Positions 16,485-25,533 of a stretch of 29,505 bases of DNA are shown one piece after another; positions within the stretch are counted from its first letter, which is position 1; each line of letters starts with the position of its first letter. The notes under the pieces were generated by a model, which was not told the origin of the DNA, did not search any database, and worked only from the letters and a program-made list of their open reading frames with translations. Source of the DNA: Planctomycetaceae bacterium (lineage in GTDB: Bacteria > Planctomycetota > Planctomycetia > Pirellulales > Thermoguttaceae). The DNA is taken from contig JAIRYX010000285.1 of NCBI GenBank assembly GCA_031267635.1, forward strand, positions 1 through 29,505. Direction: 5' to 3'. Position numbers and translations under genes: made by a program.

Positions 16485-17213
16485 ATGGTCGATCAACACG
16501 ACGAAAATCATGACAAGACGGTTCAAGAGACGACCGGAGACATTATAAATCCGATTGTTGAAGCGGCTAGCCATGTTGAAACCTCCGGTCAAAATAAAGC
16601 TAAAAAAGCAAAAGAAAAGCCGGAAGTAAAACAACAGGATCATGTGCCGCTGGAAACCGGATCGGAAGAAGAATGTGAAAAAATGGATTGGTATATTCTC
16701 AAAGTTCAGGTGAACCGCGAGGATGCAATCAAAGATAGTTTGAAGCGAAAAGCTCAAATTTCCGGCATGCAACAGTATTTTGACCGAATACTTGTTCCGT
16801 CCGAAAAAGTGACCGAAGTACGCGGCGGTAAAAAAAGAATCCTCCGAAAAAAATTGTATCCCGGTTACATCATGATTCGTATGGTGGTCAATGACGATAC
16901 ATGGTTTTTGGTGCGTGAAACGTCGGGAATAGGTGATTTTACCGGTTCAATCGGTCGTCCGACGCCGATGTTGCAGCACGAAGTTGAGCGTATTCTTGCG
17001 ACGGAGGAAGAAGAAAAATCGGACTCACCGAAACTCAAAATTCCTTACGAAGTCGGCGGATTAGTAAAGATTAAAGAAGGAACGTTTGTTAATTTTGAGG
17101 GTGAAGTGAGCGCAATTGATAAGACAAGCGGTCGTGTCACGGTTATGTTAAATATTTTCGGACGAAGTACACCCGTCGAGTTGGAATATTGGCAAGTCGA
17201 GTTGTTGCAATAA
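16485..17213 (+). CDS. nusG: Transcription termination/antitermination protein NusG
   Basis: 242 residues; binds RNA polymerase and couples it to Rho or the ribosome. Residues 1-66 are a charged, Lys/Glu/Gln-rich extension with no predicted fold that is absent from E. coli NusG (181 residues). The NGN domain begins at WYILKVQVNRED (69) and includes KKLYPGYIMIRM; the KOW domain begins about 190 (GGLVKIKEGTFVNFEGEV). ATG 16485 has GAGG at 16475-16478. Normal neighbours: secE upstream and rplK 50 bp downstream. Confidence 0.96.
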   Translation: MVDQHDENHDKTVQETTGDIINPIVEAASHVETSGQNKAKKAKEKPEVKQQDHVPLETGSEEECEKMDWYILKVQVNREDAIKDSLKRKAQISGMQQYFDRILVPSEKVTEVRGGKKRILRKKLYPGYIMIRMVVNDDTWFLVRETSGIGDFTGSIGRPTPMLQHEVERILATEEEEKSDSPKLKIPYEVGGLVKIKEGTFVNFEGEVSAIDKTSGRVTVMLNIFGRSTPVELEYWQVELLQ

Positions 17214-17263
17214 ACAGTTAAAATCAATTTGAATCAAAATATTATTGGGGAAGGTTAATTCCT

Positions 17264-17689
17264 ATGGCAAAACAATTGACTGGAAAAGTTCGGTTTCAAG
17301 TAAAAGGCGGACAGGCAACCGCGGCTCCGCCGGTTGGTACTTCGCTTGGTAAATTCGGTATCAATCTCGGACAATTTGTGCAGCAATTCAACGAACGTAC
17401 CAAAGAACATTTAGGTTTGCGGGTTCCGGTTGTTGTTAAAGTCTATGCCGACCGTACTTTTGAAATGGAAACAAAAAGTCCGCACTCCGCCGACGTATTG
17501 AAAAAATTTGCCGGAGTCGTTCAAGGTTCCGGCAATGTCCCGAAAGTTAAAGTCGGTCAAGTGACAGAAGCGCAGTTGGAAGAAATCGCCAAACTGAAAT
17601 GGAAAGACCTCAATGCACGCGACATGGAAAACGCAAAACGAATGCTTCGCGGAACCGCACGAAGTATCGGTTTGGACGTCATCAGTTAA
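17264..17689 (+). CDS. rplK: 50S ribosomal protein L11
   Basis: 141 residues, standard length. It binds the GTPase centre of 23S rRNA. Typical landmarks are KGGQATAAPPVGTSLGKFGI, the MNFVQQFNERT-like NLGQFVQQFNERT, and the C-terminal ARSIGLDV. ATG 17264 has a purine-rich GGGGAAGG upstream. Unlike almost all bacteria, rplA is not the next gene: 1.4 kb of unrelated DNA separates them. Confidence 0.97.
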   Translation: MAKQLTGKVRFQVKGGQATAAPPVGTSLGKFGINLGQFVQQFNERTKEHLGLRVPVVVKVYADRTFEMETKSPHSADVLKKFAGVVQGSGNVPKVKVGQVTEAQLEEIAKLKWKDLNARDMENAKRMLRGTARSIGLDVIS

Positions 17690-17865
17690 GTAGATTTTCG
17701 TATTCGCTGTGCAACGCTATTTTCATAAGTAAATTCGTATAATATTAACGCGATTACTTTTCATAAAACACATTTTTAACTCGTTTTATGCGACTTATCA
17801 GATCGGAAGTCAACGGTGTAAAACTCAAAAAAGTATCGTCGATTTTTATTGATTAGACAAAAATA

Positions 17866-18855
17866 ATGAAAGATTATGTGACATGTATTTATAAAGCGTT
17901 ATTTTTTTCCATGTTATTGATGCTGGAAATGAGCATCTGTTATGATGTCAACGCGGATGGTATTGAGGAAGACCCGAAAATTGTTAACCTCGTTACTCTT
18001 TATCAAACATGGTTAAATTCAACGGAAAATTATGCGCATAAGGATCAGGTATTCACTCATGAGTTGGAGTTAATCGGGGAATCTGTCACGTTCGTCGATT
18101 ATCATTCCAATAAAAAATACGCTAAATCAAAAGATTTAAGAAAAGATACGGTATCATTTATAGAAACGGATATTGATTCGGGAAGTGCGGTAATATCTGT
18201 TGAAGGAGTCGGAAAAGCGCCGCTTGCTGGTGCTGGTAAAGGCGATCCCAAACAGGGGTATGGAGATGGAACGTCGGGCGTTTTTGTTCGCGGTAATACG
18301 CCGGAAATTACTCTTGAAAAATTTGACGCCATAGGAGAAAATTTTGTTTTCATCATAGGAAAAGAAAATCGTCAGTCATTACAAGGATTTCAGTTTTGTC
18401 ATAAAAAAACATATAAAGAAACGATTAAAAAAGGCATTGGTGAAAAGTTATTCGGAAAAAAGGATATCGCTGATACTATGAAACGTCAGATTGATTTGAT
18501 AGGAAATATCGTTATGTGGTTTGATCCTGAAAACGGCGAGTTTAGGGGAATTGATATTTATAGAAAATCAGAAGATACGAAAGATCAGCAGCAAAACTTA
18601 ATGAATTGCCTCTCCACAGAAGTGATTCACCGAAATCTTAATCCCGCCGAAATAGAGCCGTTGAAAAACCAACTCGTCTCGCAAAAAGAGATAAAACAGT
18701 ATGATAATCTTTTGGATTTAAACGACGCTATTGGCGAACATAGAATAACACAAAAAACACCTTATTCTTATATAAGAATTATTTTAGTATTCGCTGGACT
18801 TATTCTAATTTTTTTAGCAGGCGCTGCCAAATTATTAAAAACTAAAAAGAGATAG
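17866..18855 (+). CDS. Unrecognised secreted, C-terminally membrane-anchored protein
   Basis: 329 residues that I do not recognise. Residues 5-30 look like a signal peptide, and residues about 302-324 form a transmembrane helix followed by KLLKTKKR, so most of the chain would lie outside the membrane. The middle holds a Gly-rich loop (about 110-135), an FVRGNTPEITLEKFDAIGENF stretch and many charged residues; no catalytic motif is evident. It overlaps no neighbour and is clearly richer in A/T than rplK and rplA around it. Its position inside the ribosomal protein operon suggests a late insertion. No clear ribosome binding site. A nearby 31-codon ORF follows it. Confidence 0.7.
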   Translation: MKDYVTCIYKALFFSMLLMLEMSICYDVNADGIEEDPKIVNLVTLYQTWLNSTENYAHKDQVFTHELELIGESVTFVDYHSNKKYAKSKDLRKDTVSFIETDIDSGSAVISVEGVGKAPLAGAGKGDPKQGYGDGTSGVFVRGNTPEITLEKFDAIGENFVFIIGKENRQSLQGFQFCHKKTYKETIKKGIGEKLFGKKDIADTMKRQIDLIGNIVMWFDPENGEFRGIDIYRKSEDTKDQQQNLMNCLSTEVIHRNLNPAEIEPLKNQLVSQKEIKQYDNLLDLNDAIGEHRITQKTPYSYIRIILVFAGLILIFLAGAAKLLKTKKR

Positions 18856-18895
18856 TAATAATGTTTCAAACACTCAATAATTAAAAGGATAAAAA

Positions 18896-18991
18896 ATGGA
18901 TAGAAGAGATTTTCTTTTAACAAGTAGTTTTCTGCCTTTAATGACATTATTAGACCAGAATATTTTGTTTGATGGTGTAAATGTACTTTAG
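18896..18991 (+). pseudogene. 31-codon ORF: truncated twin-arginine leader?
   Basis: Starts MDRRDFLLTSSFLPLMTLL and stops after 31 codons. The first residues match the beginning of a Tat signal peptide (RRDFL followed by a hydrophobic stretch), and AAAAGGAT lies a few bases before the ATG, so translation is plausible. The signal is not followed by a mature protein, so it is probably the remnant of a Tat-exported enzyme whose body was deleted, or else a genuine small membrane peptide. It is 41 bp behind the unrecognised gene and may be co-transcribed. Confidence 0.45.
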
Positions 18992-19110
18992 TTGAAAAAC
19001 TTGTAAAAAATTAAAATATCATAAAATATAAAATTTCGCAGAAATTTGATCAATGTTCATTTTGCGAGATTGTTAATTTCGCATAAAATTTAAGGTAGTT
19101 GGTGACATAG

Positions 19111-19794
19111 ATGCCGAAACTGACAAAACGAATGAAAAAAATGAAAACGGCTTTGCCGAAAAAGGAAACTGTTACGCTTCCTGAAGCGGTCAATGTCTTA
19201 AAGAAATTCAATACGACGAAATTTGATCAGACGGTCGAAATCGCGATACGGCTTGGAATCGACCCGAAACAAGCGGATCAAATCGTTCGTGGTTCTATTG
19301 TTCTTCCGCATGGAATCGGAAAATCTCTTCGCGTTGCCGTTTTTGCCAAAGGAGATAAGGCGGCGGAAGCTCAACGTGCCGGAGCTGATTTTATCGGCGA
19401 AGCAGAGATGGCGGCAAAAATGAAAGACGGTTGGACGGATTTCGATGTTTGTATCGCTACGCCGGACATGATGGGAATCGTCGGACCGTTAGGACGTGTT
19501 CTAGGTCCTCGCGGTTTGATGCCGTCGCCCCGTGCCGGAACAGTAACAATGGACTTAGAAAAAACGATTCGCGAATACAAAGCCGGTAAAGTAGAGTTTC
19601 GTAGCGATAAAGAAGGCGGAATCGTTCACGCTGTCGTCGGAAAATTGAGTTTCGATGCGGAAAAATTGCGTGAAAATATTGAAGCTTTTGTGAATTTTAT
19701 TTTGCAGATTAAACCTGCGGCGGTCAAAGGACAATATGTAAAAACCGTTGCGTTATCCGCAACGATGTCCCCTGCCGTTCGCGTTACCGTGTGA
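19111..19794 (+). CDS. rplA: 50S ribosomal protein L1
   Basis: 227 residues, standard. L1 builds the stalk at the E site of the 50S subunit and often represses its own operon by binding the message. Landmarks: FDQTVEIAIRLGIDPKQADQ, VRGSIVLPHG, the signature GPLGRVLGPRGLMPSPRAGTVT and VKGQYVKTV. Start ATG 19111; the ribosome binding site is weak (GGTAG/GGTG). Since rplK is 1.4 kb upstream with an inserted gene, L1-type feedback on a common rplKA message may not work in the usual way here. Confidence 0.97.
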   Translation: MPKLTKRMKKMKTALPKKETVTLPEAVNVLKKFNTTKFDQTVEIAIRLGIDPKQADQIVRGSIVLPHGIGKSLRVAVFAKGDKAAEAQRAGADFIGEAEMAAKMKDGWTDFDVCIATPDMMGIVGPLGRVLGPRGLMPSPRAGTVTMDLEKTIREYKAGKVEFRSDKEGGIVHAVVGKLSFDAEKLRENIEAFVNFILQIKPAAVKGQYVKTVALSATMSPAVRVTV

Positions 19795-19806
19795 TATGAT
19801 AGACTT

Positions 19807-19847
19807 GGGATTCGAGGAAATTCGATTGTTGTCAAGAGACGAATCCC
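19807..19847 (+). promoter_or_regulatory. Candidate L10 leader hairpin upstream of rplJ
   Basis: GGGATTCG (19807-19814) and CGAATCCC (19840-19847) form a perfect 8-bp stem with a 25-nt loop, 12 bp after rplA and 40 bp before rplJ. In many bacteria the rplJ leader binds L10-(L12)4 as feedback control; position and size fit, but I cannot confirm the kink-turn. No T-run follows, which argues against a terminator. Confidence 0.5.
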
Positions 19848-19887
19848 CTATTTTAAATATTTTAGCTTTTAAACTTAAACTGTTGCT

Positions 19888-20439
19888 ATGAGTAAATACG
19901 TTAAACAACTGGTCGCTGACGATATTACAAAACGGCTTGAAGGCGTTCAAAACGCTTTTGTCGTGTCGCTGGTCGGCTTGGATACCAATACTGGCAATTC
20001 CTTGCGAGCTGCGTTTGCCGAAAAACAAATCAATCTGTTGGTTGTCAAAAATAGTTTGGCAAAACGCGCTTTGAGCGATACGCCGTTGAAAGCGGCTCTC
20101 GGCAGTTTGGACGGTTCTTGCGCTTTTTGCTGGGGAGCGAGCGATGTTGTTGGGTTAGCCAAAGAAATTGTTCGTCTGACGAAAGATAAAAGCTTCAAAG
20201 AACTAAAAATTCTTGGTGGTGCGATGGACGGCGAAGCGTTGACGGCAGAACAAGCCATAGAAGTTAGCAAATGGCCATCGCGTGAAGAACAAATCAGTTT
20301 GCTTGTTGGGCAAATTGTCGGTGTGGGATCCGGTTTGTCGGGACAATTTGTCGGTGCGGGTTCCGCGATTGCAAGCCAAATCAAACAACTTGCCGACAAA
20401 GAAAGCGACGTTCCTGCCGAAGAAACAACGGCAGCATAA
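19888..20439 (+). CDS. rplJ: 50S ribosomal protein L10
   Basis: 183 residues. Its N-terminal domain anchors the stalk to 23S rRNA (KQLVADDITKRLEGVQNAFVV, and NLLVVKNSLAKRAL), and the C-terminal helix carries L7/L12 dimers. The C-terminus ends in an acidic tail (SDVPAEETTAA). ATG 19888 has no Shine-Dalgarno sequence, which is not rare in this phylum. Followed by rplL after 161 bp. Confidence 0.95.
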   Translation: MSKYVKQLVADDITKRLEGVQNAFVVSLVGLDTNTGNSLRAAFAEKQINLLVVKNSLAKRALSDTPLKAALGSLDGSCAFCWGASDVVGLAKEIVRLTKDKSFKELKILGGAMDGEALTAEQAIEVSKWPSREEQISLLVGQIVGVGSGLSGQFVGAGSAIASQIKQLADKESDVPAEETTAA

Positions 20440-20600
20440 CGATTTGTAAAATTTGTGCATTAAACATTCGCTCGCTGTCTCCGGGCGGTGAAATTATATT
20501 AAAAGTGTTTTTCTAAAATTGAATTTGTTATGAGTGAAATTACTGAAATTTTCTTCCTCCGAAAATTTGGCGATTTTGCTTTATGAAAGGATAAATTGAA

Positions 20601-21014
20601 ATGTCTGATTCAGCACGTGAATTTGCTCCTGCCATCGTTGAGCTTGGCGAAAAGATTGTTGCCCTGACTCTCAAAGATGCAAAAGCGTTGAGCGATTACC
20701 TTGAAGAAGTTCATGGTATTAAAGCTGCCGCAGGCGGTGCGGTCGTAATGGCGGCTCCGGCTGGCGGCGCAGACGGCGGCGCGGCGGCGGCGGAAGAAAA
20801 AACGGAATTTGACGTCGTTCTCGAAAGTTTCGGCGAGAAGAAGCTTGACGTGATTAAAGAAGTGCGTCAAGCAGTTGCCGGTATCAGTCTCGGCGACGCC
20901 AAAAAATTGGTCGAAGAAGCTCCCTCTAATATTAAAACCGGCGTGTCAAAAGAAGAAGCTCAAAAACTTAAAGAAGCTTTTGAAAAAGTCGGTGCGAAAA
21001 TTGCTATTAAATAG
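20601..21014 (+). CDS. rplL: 50S ribosomal protein L7/L12
   Basis: 137 residues, slightly longer than the usual ~120-130. N-terminal dimerisation helices (EFAPAIVELGEKIVALTLKDAKALSDYL), an Ala/Gly-rich hinge (about 44-66), and the factor-binding C-terminal domain with EKTEFDVVLESFGEKKLDVIKEVR and AKKLVEEAPSNIKTGVSKEEA. AAAGGAT precedes the ATG by about eight bases. Downstream, 540 bp of untranslated DNA with palindromes separates it from rpoB. Confidence 0.96.
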   Translation: MSDSAREFAPAIVELGEKIVALTLKDAKALSDYLEEVHGIKAAAGGAVVMAAPAGGADGGAAAAEEKTEFDVVLESFGEKKLDVIKEVRQAVAGISLGDAKKLVEEAPSNIKTGVSKEEAQKLKEAFEKVGAKIAIK

Positions 21015-21554
21015 TTTTTTACGTATCGAATTTAAAAACATGGTTCATACATGCGTAACGTTTGGCGTTTTGACAAGCGTTATGCTTTATCTTGAAGGGT
21101 TGATCCCAGAAAGCATCATAAAATAAGAAACTAATTCATGGAAAAATGACGTTTCTGAAATCTTGTCATGGAAATTCCGGTGAAAAATTTTTCACATTTC
21201 CGGTAAAAAATTGGCGAGTTTTCCAAAACTCGCAACAATTCAATCATTAATATATGTTCATAACCACACCCAAGTGTGATTTTACACAACCTGTAACGAA
21301 AAAATCATTGATGAATAATGAGGATTTGTTGCAGCGTTTATTTATTTCTTGTAACAACGTTGCGACTTGAAAAGGTAGCGACAGCGTTGCGGGAAATAAA
21401 TCCTTTTTTGAAATTATTTTGCTAATTAATCGGTTCTTTTTACCATCATTTTATTTCGGCATGAAGCGGCGAAAACGTAAGTCATCCTGCCGTTGGATGC
21501 AAGTTTTTTCTGTTTCCTTTACGAAACATCGAACATCATTGAGGAGGTTTATTG
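21015..21554 (+). other. rplL-rpoB intergenic region with palindromes
   Basis: No gene. GTGAAAAATTTTTCAC (21180-21195) is a perfect 16-bp palindrome. GCGAGTTTT (21214-21222) and AAAACTCGC (21225-21233) form a tight hairpin with a 2-nt loop, but a T-run lies only on the side that suits the minus strand. CGTTGCG occurs twice near 21358-21398. In many bacteria partial termination or RNA processing occurs between rplL and rpoB; this region would be the site here. Confidence 0.5.
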
Positions 21555-24500
21555 ATGGCTACCTCGTCGAAGCGACGGATCAGTTTCCCTGAATTTAAGT
21601 ATTTCGGTAATCAAGACCTCGTTTATCCTATTCCGGATTTGACCATTCTCCAAACGCGAAGTTACAAGAACTTCTTGCAAGAAGAGATTTCTCCGGATAA
21701 ACGTCAGGATATCGGTCTTGAGTCGGTTTTGCGGGAAACTTTTCCCATCGAAAATTACGATAAATCAATTCGTCTTGAGTACGTTTATTACGAACTCGAA
21801 AAACCGCGCTATGAGCCGGATGAATGCCGTCAGTTGCGGTTGACTTACGGCAAACCATTGAAAGTCCGCTTGCGTCTTGTGCGAGAAAGCGGCTCGACCG
21901 AAGAAGATGTTTATCTCGGCGACATTCCGATTATGCTTGGCGGCGGCGAGTTCATCATCAATGGTGCGGAACGAGTCGTTGTCAGCCAGTTGCACCGCAG
22001 TCCCGGAATTGACTTTGTTCACGAAGTTGATAGTGAACGCCGATCTTACAGTTGCCGTATTATTCCAGAACGCGGCAGTTGGATTGAATTGCACATTTCC
22101 CGCAAAGAAACAGTCATCATTCGCATTGACCAAAGCAGTAAATTGCCGGTGATGATGTTGCTTCGCGCCATGAGTCCCGACTACAGCACCAACACCGATA
22201 TTTTGCGGGCGTTTTATAAAACGGAAGAAGTGAAACTCGACGACGGTACAAGCGTTTCGAGAATTGAAGGAAAAGTAACCGTTGCGAATATTGTTTATCC
22301 GCCGTCGAGCGACGCTGCCGGTGAAACAATTCTCGAATGCGGTCAACTGATTACCAAAAGCAAAGCGGAAACAATTTGCGCGGCGGGCATCAAAAAAGTT
22401 GAAGTGATGGATGACCCGAAAAACAAACTTCTTATTAATTCGCTAGAGGAAGATAAAACGTCGAGTCACGAAGAAGCGTTAATGCGAATTTATCAACGAA
22501 TGCGTCCTGGAAATCCGCCGCAAATTGATCGTGCGAAAGATTTGTTCCGCGATAAATTTTTTGATACGAATCGCTATCGGCTCGGACGTGTTGGACGTTT
22601 TCGTATCAATCGTAAACTTGGCACGGACATTTCGCTCGACGAAATGAGTTTGAGTGCGGACGACGTAATTCAATCGGTTTCTTATTTGAATCGTTTGTGG
22701 TGCGGCGATAGAACTGCTGAAGTTGACGATATTGACCATTTGGGCAACCGCCGTTTGCGAACTATTGACGAATTAGCCGCCGAAGAGTTGCGAAAAGGTT
22801 TTCTCAAATTGCGACGGACTGTTCAGGAACGCTTGAATTTACGTGGAAACAGTGAAGACAATATCACGCCGCGTCAGGTCATCAATCAAAAAAGCATTTC
22901 GGCGGCGGTTGAATATTTCTTCGGACGCGGCGAATTGTCGCAAGTCGTCGATCAAACAAATCCGCTTTCGATGTTGACACATGAGCGCCGTTTATCTGCG
23001 TTAGGTCCCGGTGGTCTTAATCGAAAACGTGCCGGTTTTGAAGTGCGAGATGTTCACTCATCGCACTATGGACGAATTTGTCCGATTGAAACGCCGGAAG
23101 GCACGAACATCGGTTTGATTTCCAGTCTTAGCATCTATTCCGGCGTGGACGAATTTGGATTTTTGATTTCGCCGTATCGAAAAGTTAAAGACGGTATGAT
23201 CACTGACACGATTGAGTGGTTGCGAGCCGACGAAGAACACGAAAAAATGGTCGCTCCGGCTGATGTGTTAATTGAAGGACGGAATATCTTTCCCGATCCG
23301 GTGGCAGGAAACGTAATTGTTCGTATTCGCGGCGACTACGAACCTGTCAATGTGGAAAGCGTTGAATATGTGGACGTTGCGCCGAATCAGATGATTGGAA
23401 TTTCGGCGGGGTTGATCCCGTTCCTTGAACATGACGACGCGAACCGCGCGCTCATGGGTTCCAACATGCAGAGACAAGCGGTGCCGCTTCTTGTTTCGGA
23501 AAAACCGCTTGTCGGGACAGGGCTTGAACGCGATGCGGCGTATAACTCCAGTCTTGTGATTCGTGCGAAACGCGATGGAATCGTAACTTACATGGATGCG
23601 ATGAAAGTCGTTATTACCGACCAAAACGACGAATACGAAGACGAATATGTTTTTAGAAAATTTGTCGGCTTAAACGAGCGAACATGCCAAAATCAAACGC
23701 CAACAGTTTCTGTTGGGCAAGAAGTCAAAACAGGCGATTTGATTTGCGACGGAGCGTGTATTTGCGACGGCGTGTTGTCGCTGGGGCGTAACGTGCTTGT
23801 CGGATTCATGGTTTGGGACGGATTCAATTACGAAGACGCAATTATTATCAGTCAAGAACTTGTCGAAAACGATGTTTACACGTCGATCCACATTGAAGAA
23901 TTTGACGTGGAAATTCGCGACACTAAACTCGGACGTGAAGAATTTACTCGCGATATTCCGAATGTCGGCGACCGCGCGTTGCGGCATCTCGACGAAAACG
24001 GTATCGTGCAGGTTGGAACGTATGTCAAGCCGGGTGATATTCTTGTCGGAAAAGTGACGCCGAAATCGAAAACCGAATTGACGCCGGAAGAAAAATTGTT
24101 GCATGCGATTTTCGGACGTGCCGGCGAAGATGTGAAAAACGAATCGTTGGAAGTGCCGTCCGGCGTCGAAGGAATTGTGATTGGTACGCAAAAAATCGCA
24201 ACACGAATGAGTCTTTCGGAAGACGAGCGAAAAGCGTTTGAACTCGAATGCGATATAGCGGAAAAAGAAGGCAATCAAAAAATCGGCGAAGTGTTTAGCA
24301 CGATGATCGACTTGATGCAAAACGCACTTGGTGAACCGGTTACGGACGAAGACGGAAATCCGATTTCTGTGAATTTGGAAAATAAAAATTTCATTGATCA
24401 GGTACGTGCGTTTCGTTTGCACAATATTGAAACGAAAAACGAAAAGACCAAAGCGGCAGTGGAAAAAATTTATCGTAAAATGTGGCCATTGGTCGAAGCG

Positions 24501-25304
24501 GCGATTGATTTGCGCGACCGTCGGATCAACTCGCTCAAACGCGGCGACGAACTGAAACGCGGCGTGTTGCAAATGGTTAAAATTTATATTGCAGCAAAAC
24601 GTGTGATTTCTGTCGGCGATAAAATGGCGGGGCGGCACGGAAATAAAGGCGTGATTTCCAAAATTTTGTCGCGGGAAGATATGCCGCATCTTGAAGACGG
24701 CACGCCGCTTCAAATTTTGTTGAATCCGTTAGGCGTTCCGAGCCGTATGAATGTCGGTCAAATTCTCGAAACGCATCTCGGTTGGGCAGCGGCGAAACTC
24801 GGTTATCATGCCGTAACGCCGGTGTTTAACGGCGCGTCGGAATCAACCATTAACAATTGCCTCAAACAAGCGGATTTGCCGTCGCACGGAAAAGTCCGGT
24901 TGCGCGATGGTCGCACCGGCGAATTGTTCGATCAAGAAACGACGGTCGGTTATATTTACATGTTGAAGTTACACCACTTGGTGGACGACAAAGTTCACGC
25001 GCGAAGCACTGGTCCGTATTCGCTTATCACGCAGCAGCCGCTCGGCGGAAAAGCCCGTTTCGGCGGACAGCGTTTCGGCGAAATGGAAGTCTGGGCATTG
25101 GAAGCATACGGCGCGGCTTATACGTTGCAGGAACTTTTGACTGTCAAAAGCGACGATGTGGAAGGACGTACCAAGATTTACGAATCCATGGTCAAAGGAG
25201 AAAACACCCTTGAAGCCGGAACGCCCGCCAGTTTCGACGTGTTAACTAACGAAATTCGCGGTCTCGCGCTTAACATGGACTTGCAAAAAGGACCGCAGAT
25301 TTGA
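21555..25304 (+). CDS. rpoB: DNA-directed RNA polymerase subunit beta
   Basis: 1249 residues, close to the size usual for the phylum. ATG 21555 has a strong GAGGAGG at 21541-21547; the TTG just before it is not needed. Family landmarks: CRIIPERGSWIE (about 170), GDRTAEVDDIDHLGNRR (about 385), the rifampicin pocket around 455-500, GEDVKNESLEVPSG, GDKMAGRHGNKG (about 1020) and GGKARFGGQRFGEMEVWAL near the end. The pocket reads GRGELSQVVDQTNPLSMLTHERRLSALGPGG in two parts, with Val-Val where E. coli has Phe-Met (514-515) and Thr for Asn518, while Asp516, His526 and Ser531 are kept. rpoC does not follow; a hairpin and an unrelated methyltransferase do. Confidence 0.98.
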   Translation: MATSSKRRISFPEFKYFGNQDLVYPIPDLTILQTRSYKNFLQEEISPDKRQDIGLESVLRETFPIENYDKSIRLEYVYYELEKPRYEPDECRQLRLTYGKPLKVRLRLVRESGSTEEDVYLGDIPIMLGGGEFIINGAERVVVSQLHRSPGIDFVHEVDSERRSYSCRIIPERGSWIELHISRKETVIIRIDQSSKLPVMMLLRAMSPDYSTNTDILRAFYKTEEVKLDDGTSVSRIEGKVTVANIVYPPSSDAAGETILECGQLITKSKAETICAAGIKKVEVMDDPKNKLLINSLEEDKTSSHEEALMRIYQRMRPGNPPQIDRAKDLFRDKFFDTNRYRLGRVGRFRINRKLGTDISLDEMSLSADDVIQSVSYLNRLWCGDRTAEVDDIDHLGNRRLRTIDELAAEELRKGFLKLRRTVQERLNLRGNSEDNITPRQVINQKSISAAVEYFFGRGELSQVVDQTNPLSMLTHERRLSALGPGGLNRKRAGFEVRDVHSSHYGRICPIETPEGTNIGLISSLSIYSGVDEFGFLISPYRKVKDGMITDTIEWLRADEEHEKMVAPADVLIEGRNIFPDPVAGNVIVRIRGDYEPVNVESVEYVDVAPNQMIGISAGLIPFLEHDDANRALMGSNMQRQAVPLLVSEKPLVGTGLERDAAYNSSLVIRAKRDGIVTYMDAMKVVITDQNDEYEDEYVFRKFVGLNERTCQNQTPTVSVGQEVKTGDLICDGACICDGVLSLGRNVLVGFMVWDGFNYEDAIIISQELVENDVYTSIHIEEFDVEIRDTKLGREEFTRDIPNVGDRALRHLDENGIVQVGTYVKPGDILVGKVTPKSKTELTPEEKLLHAIFGRAGEDVKNESLEVPSGVEGIVIGTQKIATRMSLSEDERKAFELECDIAEKEGNQKIGEVFSTMIDLMQNALGEPVTDEDGNPISVNLENKNFIDQVRAFRLHNIETKNEKTKAAVEKIYRKMWPLVEAAIDLRDRRINSLKRGDELKRGVLQMVKIYIAAKRVISVGDKMAGRHGNKGVISKILSREDMPHLEDGTPLQILLNPLGVPSRMNVGQILETHLGWAAAKLGYHAVTPVFNGASESTINNCLKQADLPSHGKVRLRDGRTGELFDQETTVGYIYMLKLHHLVDDKVHARSTGPYSLITQQPLGGKARFGGQRFGEMEVWALEAYGAAYTLQELLTVKSDDVEGRTKIYESMVKGENTLEAGTPASFDVLTNEIRGLALNMDLQKGPQI

Positions 25305-25329
25305 ATTGAAAGTGAAAAGCTAAAAGTTG

Positions 25330-25355
25330 TTGGGGCGTATTGAAATACGCCCCAA
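25330..25355 (+). terminator. Strong hairpin after rpoB
   Basis: TTGGGGCGTAT (25330-25340) and ATACGCCCCAA (25345-25355) form a perfect 11-bp GC-rich stem with a TGAA loop, 25 bp after the rpoB stop. It lacks a following T-run, so it may be a Rho-dependent or RNA-processing site, but its position suits the end of the rpl-rpoB transcript and agrees with rpoC not being downstream. Confidence 0.55.
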
Positions 25356-25533
25356 TCAGAACATACATTCCACGGTAAGAATTGCCATTTTATTCGTTGC
25401 TGAACTCCTAATTATTCATGGAGTTTACAAGCGAAATAAAAGTATAATTCGATTTGTGCCGTGAGAAGTCTAACGTAAGCAAGCAAGTACCGCTCTATTC
25501 TCATCAATATCTCTGTAATCTCATGTAAAACCA

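Noticed and set aside
21214..21233. Intrinsic terminator of the rplKAJL operon on the plus strand
   Set aside because: The hairpin is perfect, but the run of A lies before it, so the T-run suits only minus-strand transcription; not called as a plus-strand terminator.
23670..24713. 347-codon frame antisense to rpoB
   Set aside because: Shadow of the real rpoB coding frame; composition follows from codon bias on the other strand.
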